The notes: generated from the letters alone by a model not told the origin. 64,000 nt of DNA from Pseudarthrobacter psychrotolerans (GCF_009911795.1 NZ_CP047898.1:2418001-2482000); one strand, 5' to 3'; shown: positions 16,642 to 25,543, numbered from the stretch's first letter. Made by a program: numbers and translations.

Positions 16642-18468
16642 GACACCGCTGAACAAAGGGCGATCTGGCCGGTAGTGCTCGCTGGTGCCGGGTTGTTGGC
16701 GGTTCGGGCGTCCGGCTGGTGGGGGTTACCGGTTTATCTTGGCGGAGCCGGGAGGGTTTGCGGAACGGTTTTTTGGGGCTGCGGTGGCGGAGGTGTGCTG
16801 CGGACGCCAATGCCGGGCCGGCTCTCCGGGGGCTCTAGGTGATGGCCCAGGTCCCGTTGATGTTGGCAAGTCCGAGATTGACCATCCGGCGCAGGTTCAG
16901 TCCTGCCGTGCGCAGGGTGAGCCAGGTGTTGTTCCTGGCGACGCCGAGGTAGGGGACGCGCCGGTTACCGCGGGTGAGCCAGGCGATGGAGCGTTCGACC
17001 ATGGGACGGTGGCGGCGGTAGGTTTCGGCGAAGTCGGGGTCCTGGGCTCGGGCCCGGTGTTCGCGCTGGAGCGCGTCATGGGGATGCAGAGTCAGGGATT
17101 TGCCGTCCCGGGCGGTGGTGCACCGGTCCCTGAAAGGGCAGCCGAGGCAGGCGGCACCGAAGGTGACGTTGCGTTTGGGGCTGATCTTCCGGGTGACGTT
17201 GTTTGGGCAGGTCACGGTGCCAGCGGCCTCGTCGACGCTGAAGTCATCGAGGGTGAACCCGCCGATCACGGCCGGGCGCAGCGGCCAGGGCTTGATCACC
17301 GGGGTGTGTCCGGCCGCGGCGACGGCAGCGAGCATCTCTCCGGTGCCGTAGGCGGAATCGGCGAGCACTTCCACCGGCGCCGGCCCGATGGTGGTGTCCT
17401 TGCCCAGCAGTTCCGCGCCGACGGCCGCGTCGCCGTTGCCCGGTCCGGAGGCCTTGGTCAGGGCGGACGCGGTGATGATCCCGGTATCGGGCTCGATCAC
17501 GATATGGGCCTTGAACCCGTCCTGGCGTCTGGCCTGGGTCTTGTGGGCGTGCCGGGCCTCCGGGTCAACGGTGGAGATCACCCGGTCATAGGCGGTTTTC
17601 CGGGCGATCCGCCATCGTCCGTCGGTACCGTCAGAGCCTTCGGCGGGCTCGACGTCCTGGCCGGAAACCAGCGCCAGCAGGGCCACGGCATCCGCGGCTT
17701 TGCCTTCCAGATCGGCGGTATCGATGGCGGCCAGCAGCGCCAGAGCGTCCGTGACCAGGGCGGAGACCAGCTCGTCCCGGGCCGCGGGATCATCCCAGGC
17801 GATCCGGGGTTTGCCCGGCTGCGTGTAGTCGTAGCCGGTGCAGACCGCGGGGACCAGCATATCCGCGCCGGGCACCTCCCGGCCGACCCGGCGGATCGCG
17901 GCGACCAGCTGCGTGACGGTGTCCTGACGGGCCACCGCATCATCGAGGACGGTCGAATCCAGCGCCCGCCGCGTCCTGGATTTCAGCACGCCGGTCTCGG
18001 CGACCACGGCGGCGATGGCCTGGAAAATCCGGTCCGGGCGGCCGCTGGCGGCCAGGCGCTTGCGCCAGTACGTCAACGTCGTCGGATGAAACGCCTTCGT
18101 GGTCACGGCGAACCCGCAGGCCGCTTTCCAGCGCAGATCAAAAGTCACCGCTTCCGCGGCCTCGCGGTCCGAGAGCCCGTTCAACGCTTGCAGGACCAAC
18201 ACCGTGGCCACGACCTCGGCCGGAATCGAGGGCCGGCCCCTGCCCGACGGGAACAGGTCCTCAAACATCGACGACGGGAACAACCTCCCCCGGTTCCCAG
18301 CCAGAAACGCGAAGACGCTGCCTGGGTCCAAAAGGTCCCCGGCCAGCGCCTCAACATCCAAGATTTCCCGCTGCCCATCATCACGACCCTGCATAAATCA
18401 AGTCTTAACGATCCGCAGCCAGAGTCCCGCAGGCGCGCCTTAATGCGCAGGACTAAATCAGCAGTGTC
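16642..18468 (-). mobile_element. Complete IS1182-type insertion sequence (1827 bp) with CTAG target duplication
   Basis: The left end GACACCGCTGA (16642-16652) and the reverse complement of the right end GACACTGCTGA (18458-18468) form terminal inverted repeats with one mismatch. Both ends are flanked by CTAG (16638-16641 and 18469-18472), a four-base target duplication. Removing the element and one CTAG leaves GCCTAGGC, a palindromic target. One intact transposase gene fills the element. Confidence 0.88.
16835..18394 (-). CDS. IS1182 family transposase
   Basis: This 519-residue protein has the family layout. The N-terminal segment covers RGRPSIPAEVVATVLVLQAL and LSDREAAEAVTFDLRWK, with a DDE-type core including ALDSTVLDDAV, VLADSAYGTGE and ERSIAWLTRGNRRVPYLGV. 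A cysteine pair (CLGCPFRDRC) lies before the C-terminal part, as in other members. It looks complete and is the only gene of the element. ATG 18394 is used. Confidence 0.92.
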   Translation of the reverse strand: MQGRDDGQREILDVEALAGDLLDPGSVFAFLAGNRGRLFPSSMFEDLFPSGRGRPSIPAEVVATVLVLQALNGLSDREAAEAVTFDLRWKAACGFAVTTKAFHPTTLTYWRKRLAASGRPDRIFQAIAAVVAETGVLKSRTRRALDSTVLDDAVARQDTVTQLVAAIRRVGREVPGADMLVPAVCTGYDYTQPGKPRIAWDDPAARDELVSALVTDALALLAAIDTADLEGKAADAVALLALVSGQDVEPAEGSDGTDGRWRIARKTAYDRVISTVDPEARHAHKTQARRQDGFKAHIVIEPDTGIITASALTKASGPGNGDAAVGAELLGKDTTIGPAPVEVLADSAYGTGEMLAAVAAAGHTPVIKPWPLRPAVIGGFTLDDFSVDEAAGTVTCPNNVTRKISPKRNVTFGAACLGCPFRDRCTTARDGKSLTLHPHDALQREHRARAQDPDFAETYRRHRPMVERSIAWLTRGNRRVPYLGVARNNTWLTLRTAGLNLRRMVNLGLANINGTWAIT

Positions 18469-18517
18469 CTAGGCGACGCCAGCACCCAACCCGGGTGCCG
18501 CCGTCGAACGTTAACTT

Positions 18518-18586
18518 CAACCTCCGCGAGATGGCATTTCGCGGCAGTGTTTTCGAAAGACATTGCCGCGAAGTGCCATCTCGTTG
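18518..18586. repeat. Intergenic hairpin, GCGAGATGGCA family (copy 2)
   Basis: Arms CCGCGAGATGGCATTTCGCGG and CCGCGAAGTGCCATCTCG form a long stem around GTGTTTTCGAAAGAC. The hairpin ends at the base next to the pta stop codon (18587-18589). Confidence 0.88.
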
Positions 18587-20665
18587 CTAAGGAACCGGCA
18601 CCTGCGCCTGGATGGCTGTGATGGCCACCGTGTTCACGATGTCCTCCACGGTGCAGCCGCGGGAGAGGTCGTTGACCGGCTTGCGCAGGCCCTGCAGGAC
18701 GGGCCCGACGGCGACCGCACCGGAGCTCTGCTGCACCGCCTTGTACGTGTTGTTGCCGGTGTTCAGGTCGGGGAAGATGAACACGGTCGCCTGGCCTGCC
18801 ACCGACGAGCCGGGCATTTTGGAGGCCCCGATGGAGGCGTCCACGGCGGCGTCGTACTGGATGGGGCCTTCGACGGCGAGATCCGGGCGGCGGGCACGCA
18901 CCAGTTCGGTGGCCTGCCGGACTTCGTCCACGGCCTCGCCGGAGCCCGAGCCGCCGGTGGAGTAGGACAGCATGGCCACGCGCGGCTCCACTCCGAACTG
19001 CACGGCGGTTTCGGCCGAGGCGAGGGCGATGTCGGCGAGCTGCTCCACGTTGGGATCTGGATTTACGGCGCAGTCGCCATAGACCAGCACCCGGTCCGGC
19101 ATCAGCATCAGGAACACGGAGGACACGAACTTCACGCCGTCGCGGGTCTTCACAAATTCCAGCGCGGGGCGGATGGTGTGCGCCGTGGTGTGCGCGGCGC
19201 CGGACACCATGCCGTCCACCACGCCCAGCTGGACCATCATGGTGCCGAAGTAGCTGCCGTCCTGCATGATTTCCAGTGCTTTGGGCAGGTCCACGCCCTT
19301 GTGCGCCCGCAGCTCCGCGTACTTCTCCGCGAATCCCTGCCGCAGTTCCGAGGTGGCCGGGTCCACGATGTTGATTCCGGCGAGGTCGATGCCGTTGGCC
19401 GCCGCCAGCTCCCGGACCTGCGATTCCGGTCCCAGCAGGGTGAGGTCGCAGACGTCGCGGCGGTGCAGGATTTCGGCGGCCTGCAGGATCCGGACGTCCG
19501 TTCCCTCCGGCAGCACCACATGCCGGCGCTGCCCCCTGGCCCGTTCGATGAGGTCGTGCAGGAACCGCAGCGGGGTCATCCGTTCCAGGCGCGGCAGGTG
19601 GAGGCGCTCCACCAGCTCAGTCTCGTCCACCCTCCTGGACCACAGGCCCAGCGCGGATGCCACCTTGCGGCGGTGCCCGGACCAGATCTCGCTGCGGACC
19701 TCGGAGACTCGCTTGGCGGTGGTGTACGTGTCCTCGCTGGCCGCAAACACGGGGAAGGGAGCCTGCGCCAGGAGCGGGTAGATGTTGGCGTCCGGGGACA
19801 GGCCGCCGGTCAGGATCAGCGCCGACGGCACCGGGAACTCCGGCGAGAACGACGACGCCAGGCACGCAACCATCACGTCCGCGCGGTCGCCGGGAACAAT
19901 CACCAGGGCGCCCTCGTCCAGCACATTCAGGAAGTTGCCCACGTTCATGGCCGCCACCTTGATGTCCCGGACGTCGCGCTCCATGTCCGCAAGGCCGGCG
20001 ATCTGGCGCACGCCCAGGGCCGTGGCTACCTCGCCGGTGGTGGGCCGGGCGATCTCCTCCAGCTCCGGCAGGACGTACACCGGCCGCTTGGATGCACCCG
20101 GCTTGATGGCGGCCGCGATTTCCTCCAGCAAGTCCGGGTCCGCGCGGTTCACCATGATGGCCAGCAGCGTGCACTTCTCCGCCGCCAGCTCCTTGCGGGC
20201 AACCTCGACGGCGGCCGCAGCCTCGGCAACACTGAGCCCCCTGGCGCCCACCACGGCAACCACCGGCGCGGCCAGATTGTTGGCCAGCCGGGCGTTGAGG
20301 TCAAACTCGACGGCGGCGTCCTGGCCGGTGAGGTCCGTCCCCTCCACGATTACCACGTCACAATGCTTGGCGATCTCGGCGAAGATCTCCACGCAGCGGG
20401 CATCGATGTCCTCGCGTTTTCCGTCTGCCAGGAGGGCCCGCACTTCGGCGGACGTCAGCCCGCCGCGGCAACGGTCGTCGTCGAGCGCGAAGCGTGATTT
20501 CATGAGCGCCACCATGGGGTCATCGGCGGCATCCGGGCCGTGGACCACCGGTTTGAAGAACCCGATCCGGTCCGCGTGCCGGTGGAGCGTGTCCGCGAGG
20601 CCCAGGGCCACGAGAGATTTGCCCGATCCCGGGGTGGTCGCACTGACGTAGATGCCTTTGGCCAT
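18587..20665 (-). CDS. pta: Phosphate acetyltransferase
   Basis: This 692-residue enzyme interconverts acetyl-CoA and acetyl phosphate and is the partner of acetate kinase. It is the long form. An N-terminal BioD/CobQ-like P-loop domain (SATTPGSGKS at residues 8-17) is followed by a DRTGG-type middle domain and the C-terminal catalytic PTA domain (RHVVLPEGTDVRILQAAE, SYSTGGSGSGE, GPIQYDAAVD, FPDLNTGNNTYKAVQ). ATG 20665 begins MAKGIYVSATTPGSGKS with AAAGGG upstream. ackA lies 8.5 kb away on the same strand rather than next to it. A hairpin abuts the stop codon. Confidence 0.95.
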   Translation of the reverse strand: MAKGIYVSATTPGSGKSLVALGLADTLHRHADRIGFFKPVVHGPDAADDPMVALMKSRFALDDDRCRGGLTSAEVRALLADGKREDIDARCVEIFAEIAKHCDVVIVEGTDLTGQDAAVEFDLNARLANNLAAPVVAVVGARGLSVAEAAAAVEVARKELAAEKCTLLAIMVNRADPDLLEEIAAAIKPGASKRPVYVLPELEEIARPTTGEVATALGVRQIAGLADMERDVRDIKVAAMNVGNFLNVLDEGALVIVPGDRADVMVACLASSFSPEFPVPSALILTGGLSPDANIYPLLAQAPFPVFAASEDTYTTAKRVSEVRSEIWSGHRRKVASALGLWSRRVDETELVERLHLPRLERMTPLRFLHDLIERARGQRRHVVLPEGTDVRILQAAEILHRRDVCDLTLLGPESQVRELAAANGIDLAGINIVDPATSELRQGFAEKYAELRAHKGVDLPKALEIMQDGSYFGTMMVQLGVVDGMVSGAAHTTAHTIRPALEFVKTRDGVKFVSSVFLMLMPDRVLVYGDCAVNPDPNVEQLADIALASAETAVQFGVEPRVAMLSYSTGGSGSGEAVDEVRQATELVRARRPDLAVEGPIQYDAAVDASIGASKMPGSSVAGQATVFIFPDLNTGNNTYKAVQQSSGAVAVGPVLQGLRKPVNDLSRGCTVEDIVNTVAITAIQAQVPVP

Positions 20666-20756
20666 GGTCCGCCCTTTGCTGTGCGTGGTGCCGTCCCTCC
20701 ATCCTTGCACTTCCCGGGTTGGGCTGCGGGCAGGGCTCTGCGCCGGGCGTGCGCTG

Positions 20757-20820
20757 CCGCGAAATGGCACTTCGTGGCAATGCCCGAGGCCGCGACGGCC
20801 GCCAAATGTCACTCGCGGAG
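20757..20820. repeat. Decayed intergenic hairpin, GCGAGATGGCA family (copy 3)
   Basis: The left arm CCGCGAAATGGCACTTCGTGG and the right arm GCCGCCAAATGTCACTCGCGG still resemble the two good copies, but several pairs are lost. Confidence 0.6.
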
Positions 20821-20831
20821 AGGCCCAGGCC

Positions 20832-20881
20832 TTGACAACGACCCCGCATCTGGGATTACCTAATGAACATTCGGTATATAA
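20832..20881 (+). promoter_or_regulatory. Promoter of paaI-paaK with a TetR-type operator
   Basis: TTGACA at 20832-20837 is a good -35 box. TTACCTAATGAACATTCGGT (20856-20875) covers the expected -10 region and resembles the operators at 24408, 27807 and 36686. Binding here would block RNA polymerase. Confidence 0.6.
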
Positions 20882-20899
20882 AGCTGGAGGCAATGACGC

Positions 20900-21373
20900 A
20901 TGGCTGAAGCAGCACTCTCCGGGGCCACCCACCCCATCCTGGAAAACGACTACGCCTCCGAATGGATGGGCATCGAAGTCCTCGCCGTCAGAGACGGACA
21001 CGCCACCATCCGCATGACGCTCCGGCAGGAAATGCTCAACGGCTTCGGCATGGCCCACGGCGGAATGATCTTCGCCTTCGCCGACTCCGCCTTTGCCCTG
21101 GCCTGCAATCCGGTGAATCCGACGCCCGAAGAGATCAACAACATCACGGTTGCCGCCGGCGTCGACATCAACTTCCTGAAGCCGGCCTACCGCGGCCAGG
21201 TGATCACCGCCGTCGCGGACCGCCGGTCCAGCTCCGGCCGCAGCGGGCTGTACGACATCCAGATTTTCGCGGCCGACGCCGGTGCGCAGCCCGATTCGCT
21301 CCCCAGTTCCGGCACGCCCGGTGAACTCATCGCCGAGTTCCGCGGACGCAGCCGCACCATCCCCAAGAAGTAG
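20900..21373 (+). CDS. paaI: Hydroxyphenylacetyl-CoA thioesterase PaaI
   Basis: This is a 157-residue hotdog-fold thioesterase. The motif GFGMAHGGMIFAFADSAFALA is the active-site loop and helix of the PaaI group. In phenylacetate breakdown it removes CoA from dead-end ring-hydroxylated or ring-opened CoA intermediates and so protects the CoA pool. GGAGG lies nine bases before ATG 20900; an out-of-frame ATG at 20893 leads to a stop at once. It is followed by paaK after six bases, so the two form an operon. Confidence 0.92.
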   Translation: MAEAALSGATHPILENDYASEWMGIEVLAVRDGHATIRMTLRQEMLNGFGMAHGGMIFAFADSAFALACNPVNPTPEEINNITVAAGVDINFLKPAYRGQVITAVADRRSSSGRSGLYDIQIFAADAGAQPDSLPSSGTPGELIAEFRGRSRTIPKK

Positions 21374-21379
21374 GAAACC

Positions 21380-22753
21380 ATGACCCTCCACGCCCCCGAA
21401 ACACCCGCTCCGCACGCAGCCTCCCAGGCCCACGCAGCCTCCGACGCCATCCTTGACCGCGAGGAAACCATCTCCCGCGACGAACTCGAAGCCCTCCAGC
21501 TCGCCCGCCTGCAGCACACGGTGGCCTACGCCTACGACCGCGTGCCGCTTTACAAGCGCAAGTTCGACGACGCCGGCATCCATCCCACGGACCTGCGCGA
21601 ACTCAGCGATCTGGGCAACTTCCCGTTCACCACCAAGGAAGACCTGCGCGCCGAGTACCCGTTCGGCATGTTCGCCGTGCCGCAGAGCGAAGTAGCCCGC
21701 ATCCATGCAAGTTCGGGCACCACGGGCCGGCCCACCGTCGTCGGGTACACCAAGCAGGACCTGGCCGACTGGGCGAAACTCGTGGCCCGCTGCCTCCGCG
21801 CGTCAGGCGTCCGGCCCGGCATGAAGGTCCACAACGCCTACGGTTACGGCCTGTTCACCGGCGGTCTGGGCGCGCACGCCGGCGCCGAAGCACTGGGCTG
21901 CACCGTGATCCCCATGTCCGGCGGGCAGACCGAACGCCAGATCCAGCTCATCCAGGACTTCGCGCCGGACGCCATCCTGGCCACGCCGACGTACCTGCTC
22001 ACCATCGCCGACGCCATGGCGCACATGGGCATCGACCCGACGTCGACCTCACTTAAGTACGCCGTCCTGGGCGCCGAGCCGTGGACCCAGGAGATGCGGC
22101 ACGAACTCGAGGTCACCATGAACATCAAGGCCTGCGACATCTACGGGCTGTCCGAAGTGATGGGCCCGGGCGTCGCCGGCGAGGCCGTGGAAACCCAGGA
22201 CGGCAGCCACATCTGGGAGGACCACTTCCGCCCCGAAATCATCGACGCGTTCAATCCCGTAGTGGGCGAGGAAAACGTGCTGCGCGACGGCGAACACGGC
22301 GAGCTGGTGTTCACCTCGCTCACCAAGGAAGCCCTGCCGATCATCCGCTACCGCACCAAGGACCTCACCCGCCTGCTCCCCGGCACAGCCCGCCCCGCGC
22401 ACCGCCGGATGGGCCGCATCACCGGCCGCAGCGACGACATGATCATCCTGCGCGGCGTGAACCTCTTCCCGTCCCAGATCGAGGAAATCGCACTGCGCAT
22501 CCCCGAACTCAGCCCGCACTTCCAGCTCGAACTCACCCGCCCCGAAGGCCAGCGGATGGACCAGTTGACAGTCAGGATCGAGCGCCGGGACGCCGTGACC
22601 CCCGAGCAGAGTACGACGGCGGCGCGCGCCCTGCAGGAGCAGATCAAGATCCACGTAGGTTCTTCGTGCGCCGTTGACGTGGTCGAGCCGGGCTCGCTGG
22701 AGCGGTCAAACGGCAAGCTGCGGCGGATCTACGACCTGCGGCCCAAGGCGTAG
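21380..22753 (+). CDS. paaK: Phenylacetate-CoA ligase
   Basis: This 457-residue enzyme activates phenylacetate to phenylacetyl-CoA with ATP, the first step of the aerobic hybrid pathway. The P-loop-like motif SSGTTGRPT lies at residues 111-119. YGLSEVMGPGVAGE and GRSDDMIILRGVNLFPSQIEE are typical of the PaaK branch of the adenylate-forming family. Length is normal. The ring epoxidase genes paaABCDE are not in this window. A hairpin repeat follows 14 bases after the stop. Confidence 0.95.
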   Translation: MTLHAPETPAPHAASQAHAASDAILDREETISRDELEALQLARLQHTVAYAYDRVPLYKRKFDDAGIHPTDLRELSDLGNFPFTTKEDLRAEYPFGMFAVPQSEVARIHASSGTTGRPTVVGYTKQDLADWAKLVARCLRASGVRPGMKVHNAYGYGLFTGGLGAHAGAEALGCTVIPMSGGQTERQIQLIQDFAPDAILATPTYLLTIADAMAHMGIDPTSTSLKYAVLGAEPWTQEMRHELEVTMNIKACDIYGLSEVMGPGVAGEAVETQDGSHIWEDHFRPEIIDAFNPVVGEENVLRDGEHGELVFTSLTKEALPIIRYRTKDLTRLLPGTARPAHRRMGRITGRSDDMIILRGVNLFPSQIEEIALRIPELSPHFQLELTRPEGQRMDQLTVRIERRDAVTPEQSTTAARALQEQIKIHVGSSCAVDVVEPGSLERSNGKLRRIYDLRPKA

Positions 22754-22767
22754 CCCCACCCCTTGAA

Positions 22768-22829
22768 GCGCGAACTGGCAGCTAATGACCTCAAATCCGG
22801 AAATTGAGGTCATCTGCTGCCAGTTCGCG
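22768..22829. repeat. Intergenic hairpin, GCGAACTGGCAG family
   Basis: Arms CGCGAACTGGCAGCTAATGA and TCATCTGCTGCCAGTTCGCG pair with few mismatches, followed inward by CCTCAA/TTGAGG. It probably ends the paaI-paaK transcript. Confidence 0.8.
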
Positions 22830-22904
22830 TTGCGTATGTAGGGCCCGGTTCGGGCGTTGCCGGGGCCTCAACTGGCCGTTCGCGCCGATCGCCGGCACGC
22901 ACAT

Positions 22905-22938
22905 GGCAACTTGTTGCCAATTGCTGCAACCGGTTGCA
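22905..22938 (+). promoter_or_regulatory. Two palindromic operator sites before the MHS transporter gene
   Basis: GGCAACTTGTTGCC (22905-22918) and TGCAACCGGTTGCA (22925-22938) are perfect palindromes whose centres are 20 bases apart, about two helical turns. The second is a classic LacI-family type site. The sites differ from the TetR operators of the paa genes. Confidence 0.65.
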
Positions 22939-23011
22939 TAAACTTGCTTTTCTGGCTAGGGTGGGGACCGCGCCGACGAAGCCGTGGGCGCGGTCTCAGA
23001 CAGGAAAAGCA

Positions 23012-24364
23012 ATGACGCATAGCCCCCTGCCTTCGGGTACTCAGACACATGGTGCACTTCACCCGCCCGCCGTCACGAAGACCGAGCTGCGCCGCGCCGG
23101 CTGGGCCGGCTTCATCGGCACCGTCCTGGAAAACTACGACATGGTTGTCTACGGCGTGGGCACGGCCATCATCTTCAACACCCTGTTCTTCCCCAACGTC
23201 TCCCCCGCGGTGGGTTTCATCGCCAGCTTCGGCGCGTACGCCGTCGGCTTCATTGCCCGGCCCCTGGGCGGCCTGTTCTTCTCCCGCTACGGCGACAGGA
23301 TCGGCCGCAAGTTCGTCCTTGTCGCCACGCTGGCCCTGATGGGCACCGCTACCTTTGCCATGGGCCTGCTGCCCACGTACGAATCCGTGGGCATCCTGGC
23401 TCCGATCCTCCTGACCGTCCTACGGTTCATCCAGGGCTTCGGCGCTGGCGCGGAAATGGCCAGCGCCGTGGTGCTGCTGGCTGAATATGCACCCAAGGGC
23501 AAGCGTGGAGCCATGACTTCGCTGGTATGGGCCGGCGCGGCGGTGGGCTCCGTTTTCGGTTCCGGCGCATGGATCCTGGTCCAGCTCCTGCCGCGCGAAG
23601 ACCTTGAGTCCTGGGGCTGGCGCCTGGTGTTCCTGTCCAGCGCCCTGGTGACCGTCGCCGCCTACCTGATCCGCCGCAACATGAAGGAATCCCCGGTCTT
23701 CACCGAGCTCAAGAAGGAACACGTCGAGGCCGCTTCCCCGGTCTCGGAGGTGCTGAAGAAGGGCCGCCGGCCGCTGCGCCAGGTGTTCCTCATCAACATG
23801 GGCACACACGCGCACTCCTACATTTACCAGGCGTTCCTGGGCACGTTCCTGATCTCCGTGGTCAACATCGACAAGACCCTCATCCCCCAGATGCTGGCCA
23901 TGGGCGGACTCTTCGCCATCCCCGCAGCCCTGATCGCAGGCCGCGCCACCGACCGCTGGGGCCGCAAGCCAGTAAACGTGTTCATCCTCGGCTTCCTTTT
24001 CCTGTTCTCCTTCCCGGCCTTCTGGCTCAGCAGCACGGGCAACGTCTGGCTGATCGCCCTGGTCTATGCCGTGGGCTTCACCTTCGCTGTTGAGGGCGGC
24101 ATTGCGGCCCAGTCGGCCATGTACGCCGAACTGTTCGGCTCAAAGTACCGCTACGCCGGGGTGGCCATTGCCCGTGAGTTCTCAGCGATCCTCGGCGGCG
24201 GCATCGCGCCCATCATCTGCTCGGCACTGCTGGCCTGGGCCACCAATTCCTACTGGCCCATCGCCGTCTACATGATGATCGTTGTGGGCATCTCGCTGTT
24301 CCAGGCCATCAAGACTCCGGAGACCAGGGACCGCGACCTCACGCTGGAAGAAAACGCCAGCTAA
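23012..24364 (+). CDS. MFS transporter, metabolite:H+ symporter (MHS) family
   Basis: This 450-residue permease has about 12 membrane helices. Opening helix GFIGTVLENYDMVVYGVGTA and the loop motif GGLFFSRYGDRIGRKFVLV identify the MHS branch, whose members carry aromatic acids, citrate, proline or betaine with protons. Its place between paaK and the paa regulator suggests phenylacetate or a related aromatic acid, but its operators are of a different kind, so this is uncertain. ATG 23012 has AGGAAAAG upstream; an earlier in-frame start at 22934 would cover the operator sites. Confidence 0.85.
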   Translation: MTHSPLPSGTQTHGALHPPAVTKTELRRAGWAGFIGTVLENYDMVVYGVGTAIIFNTLFFPNVSPAVGFIASFGAYAVGFIARPLGGLFFSRYGDRIGRKFVLVATLALMGTATFAMGLLPTYESVGILAPILLTVLRFIQGFGAGAEMASAVVLLAEYAPKGKRGAMTSLVWAGAAVGSVFGSGAWILVQLLPREDLESWGWRLVFLSSALVTVAAYLIRRNMKESPVFTELKKEHVEAASPVSEVLKKGRRPLRQVFLINMGTHAHSYIYQAFLGTFLISVVNIDKTLIPQMLAMGGLFAIPAALIAGRATDRWGRKPVNVFILGFLFLFSFPAFWLSSTGNVWLIALVYAVGFTFAVEGGIAAQSAMYAELFGSKYRYAGVAIAREFSAILGGGIAPIICSALLAWATNSYWPIAVYMMIVVGISLFQAIKTPETRDRDLTLEENAS

Positions 24365-24383
24365 GCGCGAACGGACACTTGGG
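24364..24383. repeat. Single arm of the GCGCGAACGGACACTT repeat
   Basis: AGCGCGAACGGACACTTGGG directly follows the MHS transporter stop codon. Two reversed copies of the same arm lie at 35343-35401. No pairing arm is present here. Confidence 0.55.
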
Positions 24384-24407
24384 GCCCCGTGCTGCGCCGC
24401 TGCAGGA

Positions 24408-24426
24408 ATTACCGAACGTTCGTGAG
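24408..24426 (+). promoter_or_regulatory. TetR-type operator before the regulator gene
   Basis: ATTACCGAACGTTCGTGAG contains the near-perfect palindrome ACCGAACGTTCGTG (24411-24424), 15 bases before the regulator's start codon. It fits autoregulation. Confidence 0.7.
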
Positions 24427-24438
24427 AAAATAGCCGGT

Positions 24439-25044
24439 ATGCCCACTACAGCAGCCCCCAACAAGCGCGGCCGTCCCGGTTACGACCAGCAGTCCGTGCT
24501 GCTCATCGCCGTCGACGTCTTCAACCGGCACGGCTATGATGCCACTTCCATGGGCATCCTCGCCGAGAACCTGGGCATCTCAAAATCGGCCATCTACCAC
24601 CACGTGCCGTCCAAGGGCGACCTCCTGAAGCTCGCGCTCGACCATGCGCTGGGCGGCCTGGAATCGATCCTGGAACAGCCCGGAGCGCAAAGCGGCGCGG
24701 CGGATGCGCGGCTGGAATTTGTCCTGCGGCAGACCGTGGCGGTACTGGTGGAGCGGCTGCCGTTTGTCACGCTGCTCCTGCGGTTGCGGGGCAATACTGA
24801 CATTGAGCGCGACGCCCTGGAACGGCGTCGCGCGTTTGATCATGAGGTGGCCGCCCTCATTTCTGCGGCCCGCGACGAAGGCTCGCTGCGCCAGGACATC
24901 GATCCGCGCACCGTCACGCGCCTGCTGTTCGGCACCATCAACTCAATCGTTGAATGGTACAAACCGGGCGGCTCCCTCACACCGGAAAAACTGGCCGACG
25001 ACGTCATCACCATCGCGTTCGACGGGCTCCACGCGCAGCACTAG
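24439..25044 (+). CDS. paaR: TetR family regulator, probable phenylacetate repressor (PaaR-like)
   Basis: This 201-residue protein has an N-terminal TetR helix-turn-helix, MGILAENLGISKSAIYHHVPSK being the recognition part, and a C-terminal ligand domain of the TetR_C type. It lies between paaK and paaZ, and a matching palindrome is found before its own gene and at three paa promoters. This suggests it represses the paa genes and is released by a CoA intermediate, as PaaR-type regulators are. The name is an inference from context. ATG 24439 is used; the longer reading from 24379 would cover the operator. Confidence 0.82.
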   Translation: MPTTAAPNKRGRPGYDQQSVLLIAVDVFNRHGYDATSMGILAENLGISKSAIYHHVPSKGDLLKLALDHALGGLESILEQPGAQSGAADARLEFVLRQTVAVLVERLPFVTLLLRLRGNTDIERDALERRRAFDHEVAALISAARDEGSLRQDIDPRTVTRLLFGTINSIVEWYKPGGSLTPEKLADDVITIAFDGLHAQH

Positions 25045-25084
25045 GGGAACGTGCGGCCCGCCGAGTGCGACGTGCCCCAGACGG

Positions 25085-25492
25085 TCAGAGCTGGTATTCG
25101 GCCTGTGTGCCAAACGTCTCGTGAACGCAGAGAATGTTGTGCTCCGTGTCCATGAACCAGGCGCACTTCTCCGAGTCCGTAGTACAGATGTGGTTGTCGG
25201 TCTTCAGGTCGGGCAGATCATAGTCCTGGAACCGGACGCCCCTGGCCTCCATGTCCTGGACGATCCGCTCAATGTCACGCACCTCGAAACTGAGGGCTGT
25301 GTGCTCGGAGTGTTTCCCATCCGAGACCGGCAACAACTGCAGCATCGGGCCGCCGTCGGTACCGAGTAATTCGCTTCCATCGTCTGTCATTCCGCGGTGC
25401 GGGAGGCCCAGTTTTTCGGTGTAGAAACTGCGGGCGCGCGCTGCATCATCGACGGGCAGGATGGTTGTGGCTGTGTTCAGGGCTAGGTTCAT
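25085..25492 (-). CDS. VOC (glyoxalase/bleomycin resistance) superfamily protein
   Basis: This 135-residue protein has two beta-alpha-beta-beta-beta modules. The first is TATTILPVDDAARARSFYTEKLGL, and the second runs through FEVRDIERIVQDMEARGV to CAWFMDTEHNILCVHE. Such proteins bind a metal and act on small molecules or sequester them; the substrate is unknown. GGAGGTGG lies just upstream of ATG 25492 and settles the start. It lies between the regulator and paaZ but has no evident link to phenylacetate. Confidence 0.85.
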   Translation of the reverse strand: MNLALNTATTILPVDDAARARSFYTEKLGLPHRGMTDDGSELLGTDGGPMLQLLPVSDGKHSEHTALSFEVRDIERIVQDMEARGVRFQDYDLPDLKTDNHICTTDSEKCAWFMDTEHNILCVHETFGTQAEYQL

Positions 25493-25543
25493 TTGGCCAC
25501 CTCCTACGGTGGAAATTTTACGCCTCGGCAACCCGGAAAGATC

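Noticed and set aside
16642..18468. Composite transposon or genomic island
   Set aside because: Only one element copy is present, it carries only its transposase, and the flanking genes look native in composition.
16685..18472. Reading frame of 595 codons on the plus strand within the insertion sequence
   Set aside because: It is the complement of the transposase gene, and its Gly/Arg-rich product has no domain.
18563..20497. Reading frame of 644 codons opposite pta
   Set aside because: It is a His/Gly/Arg-rich mirror frame of a well-defined enzyme.
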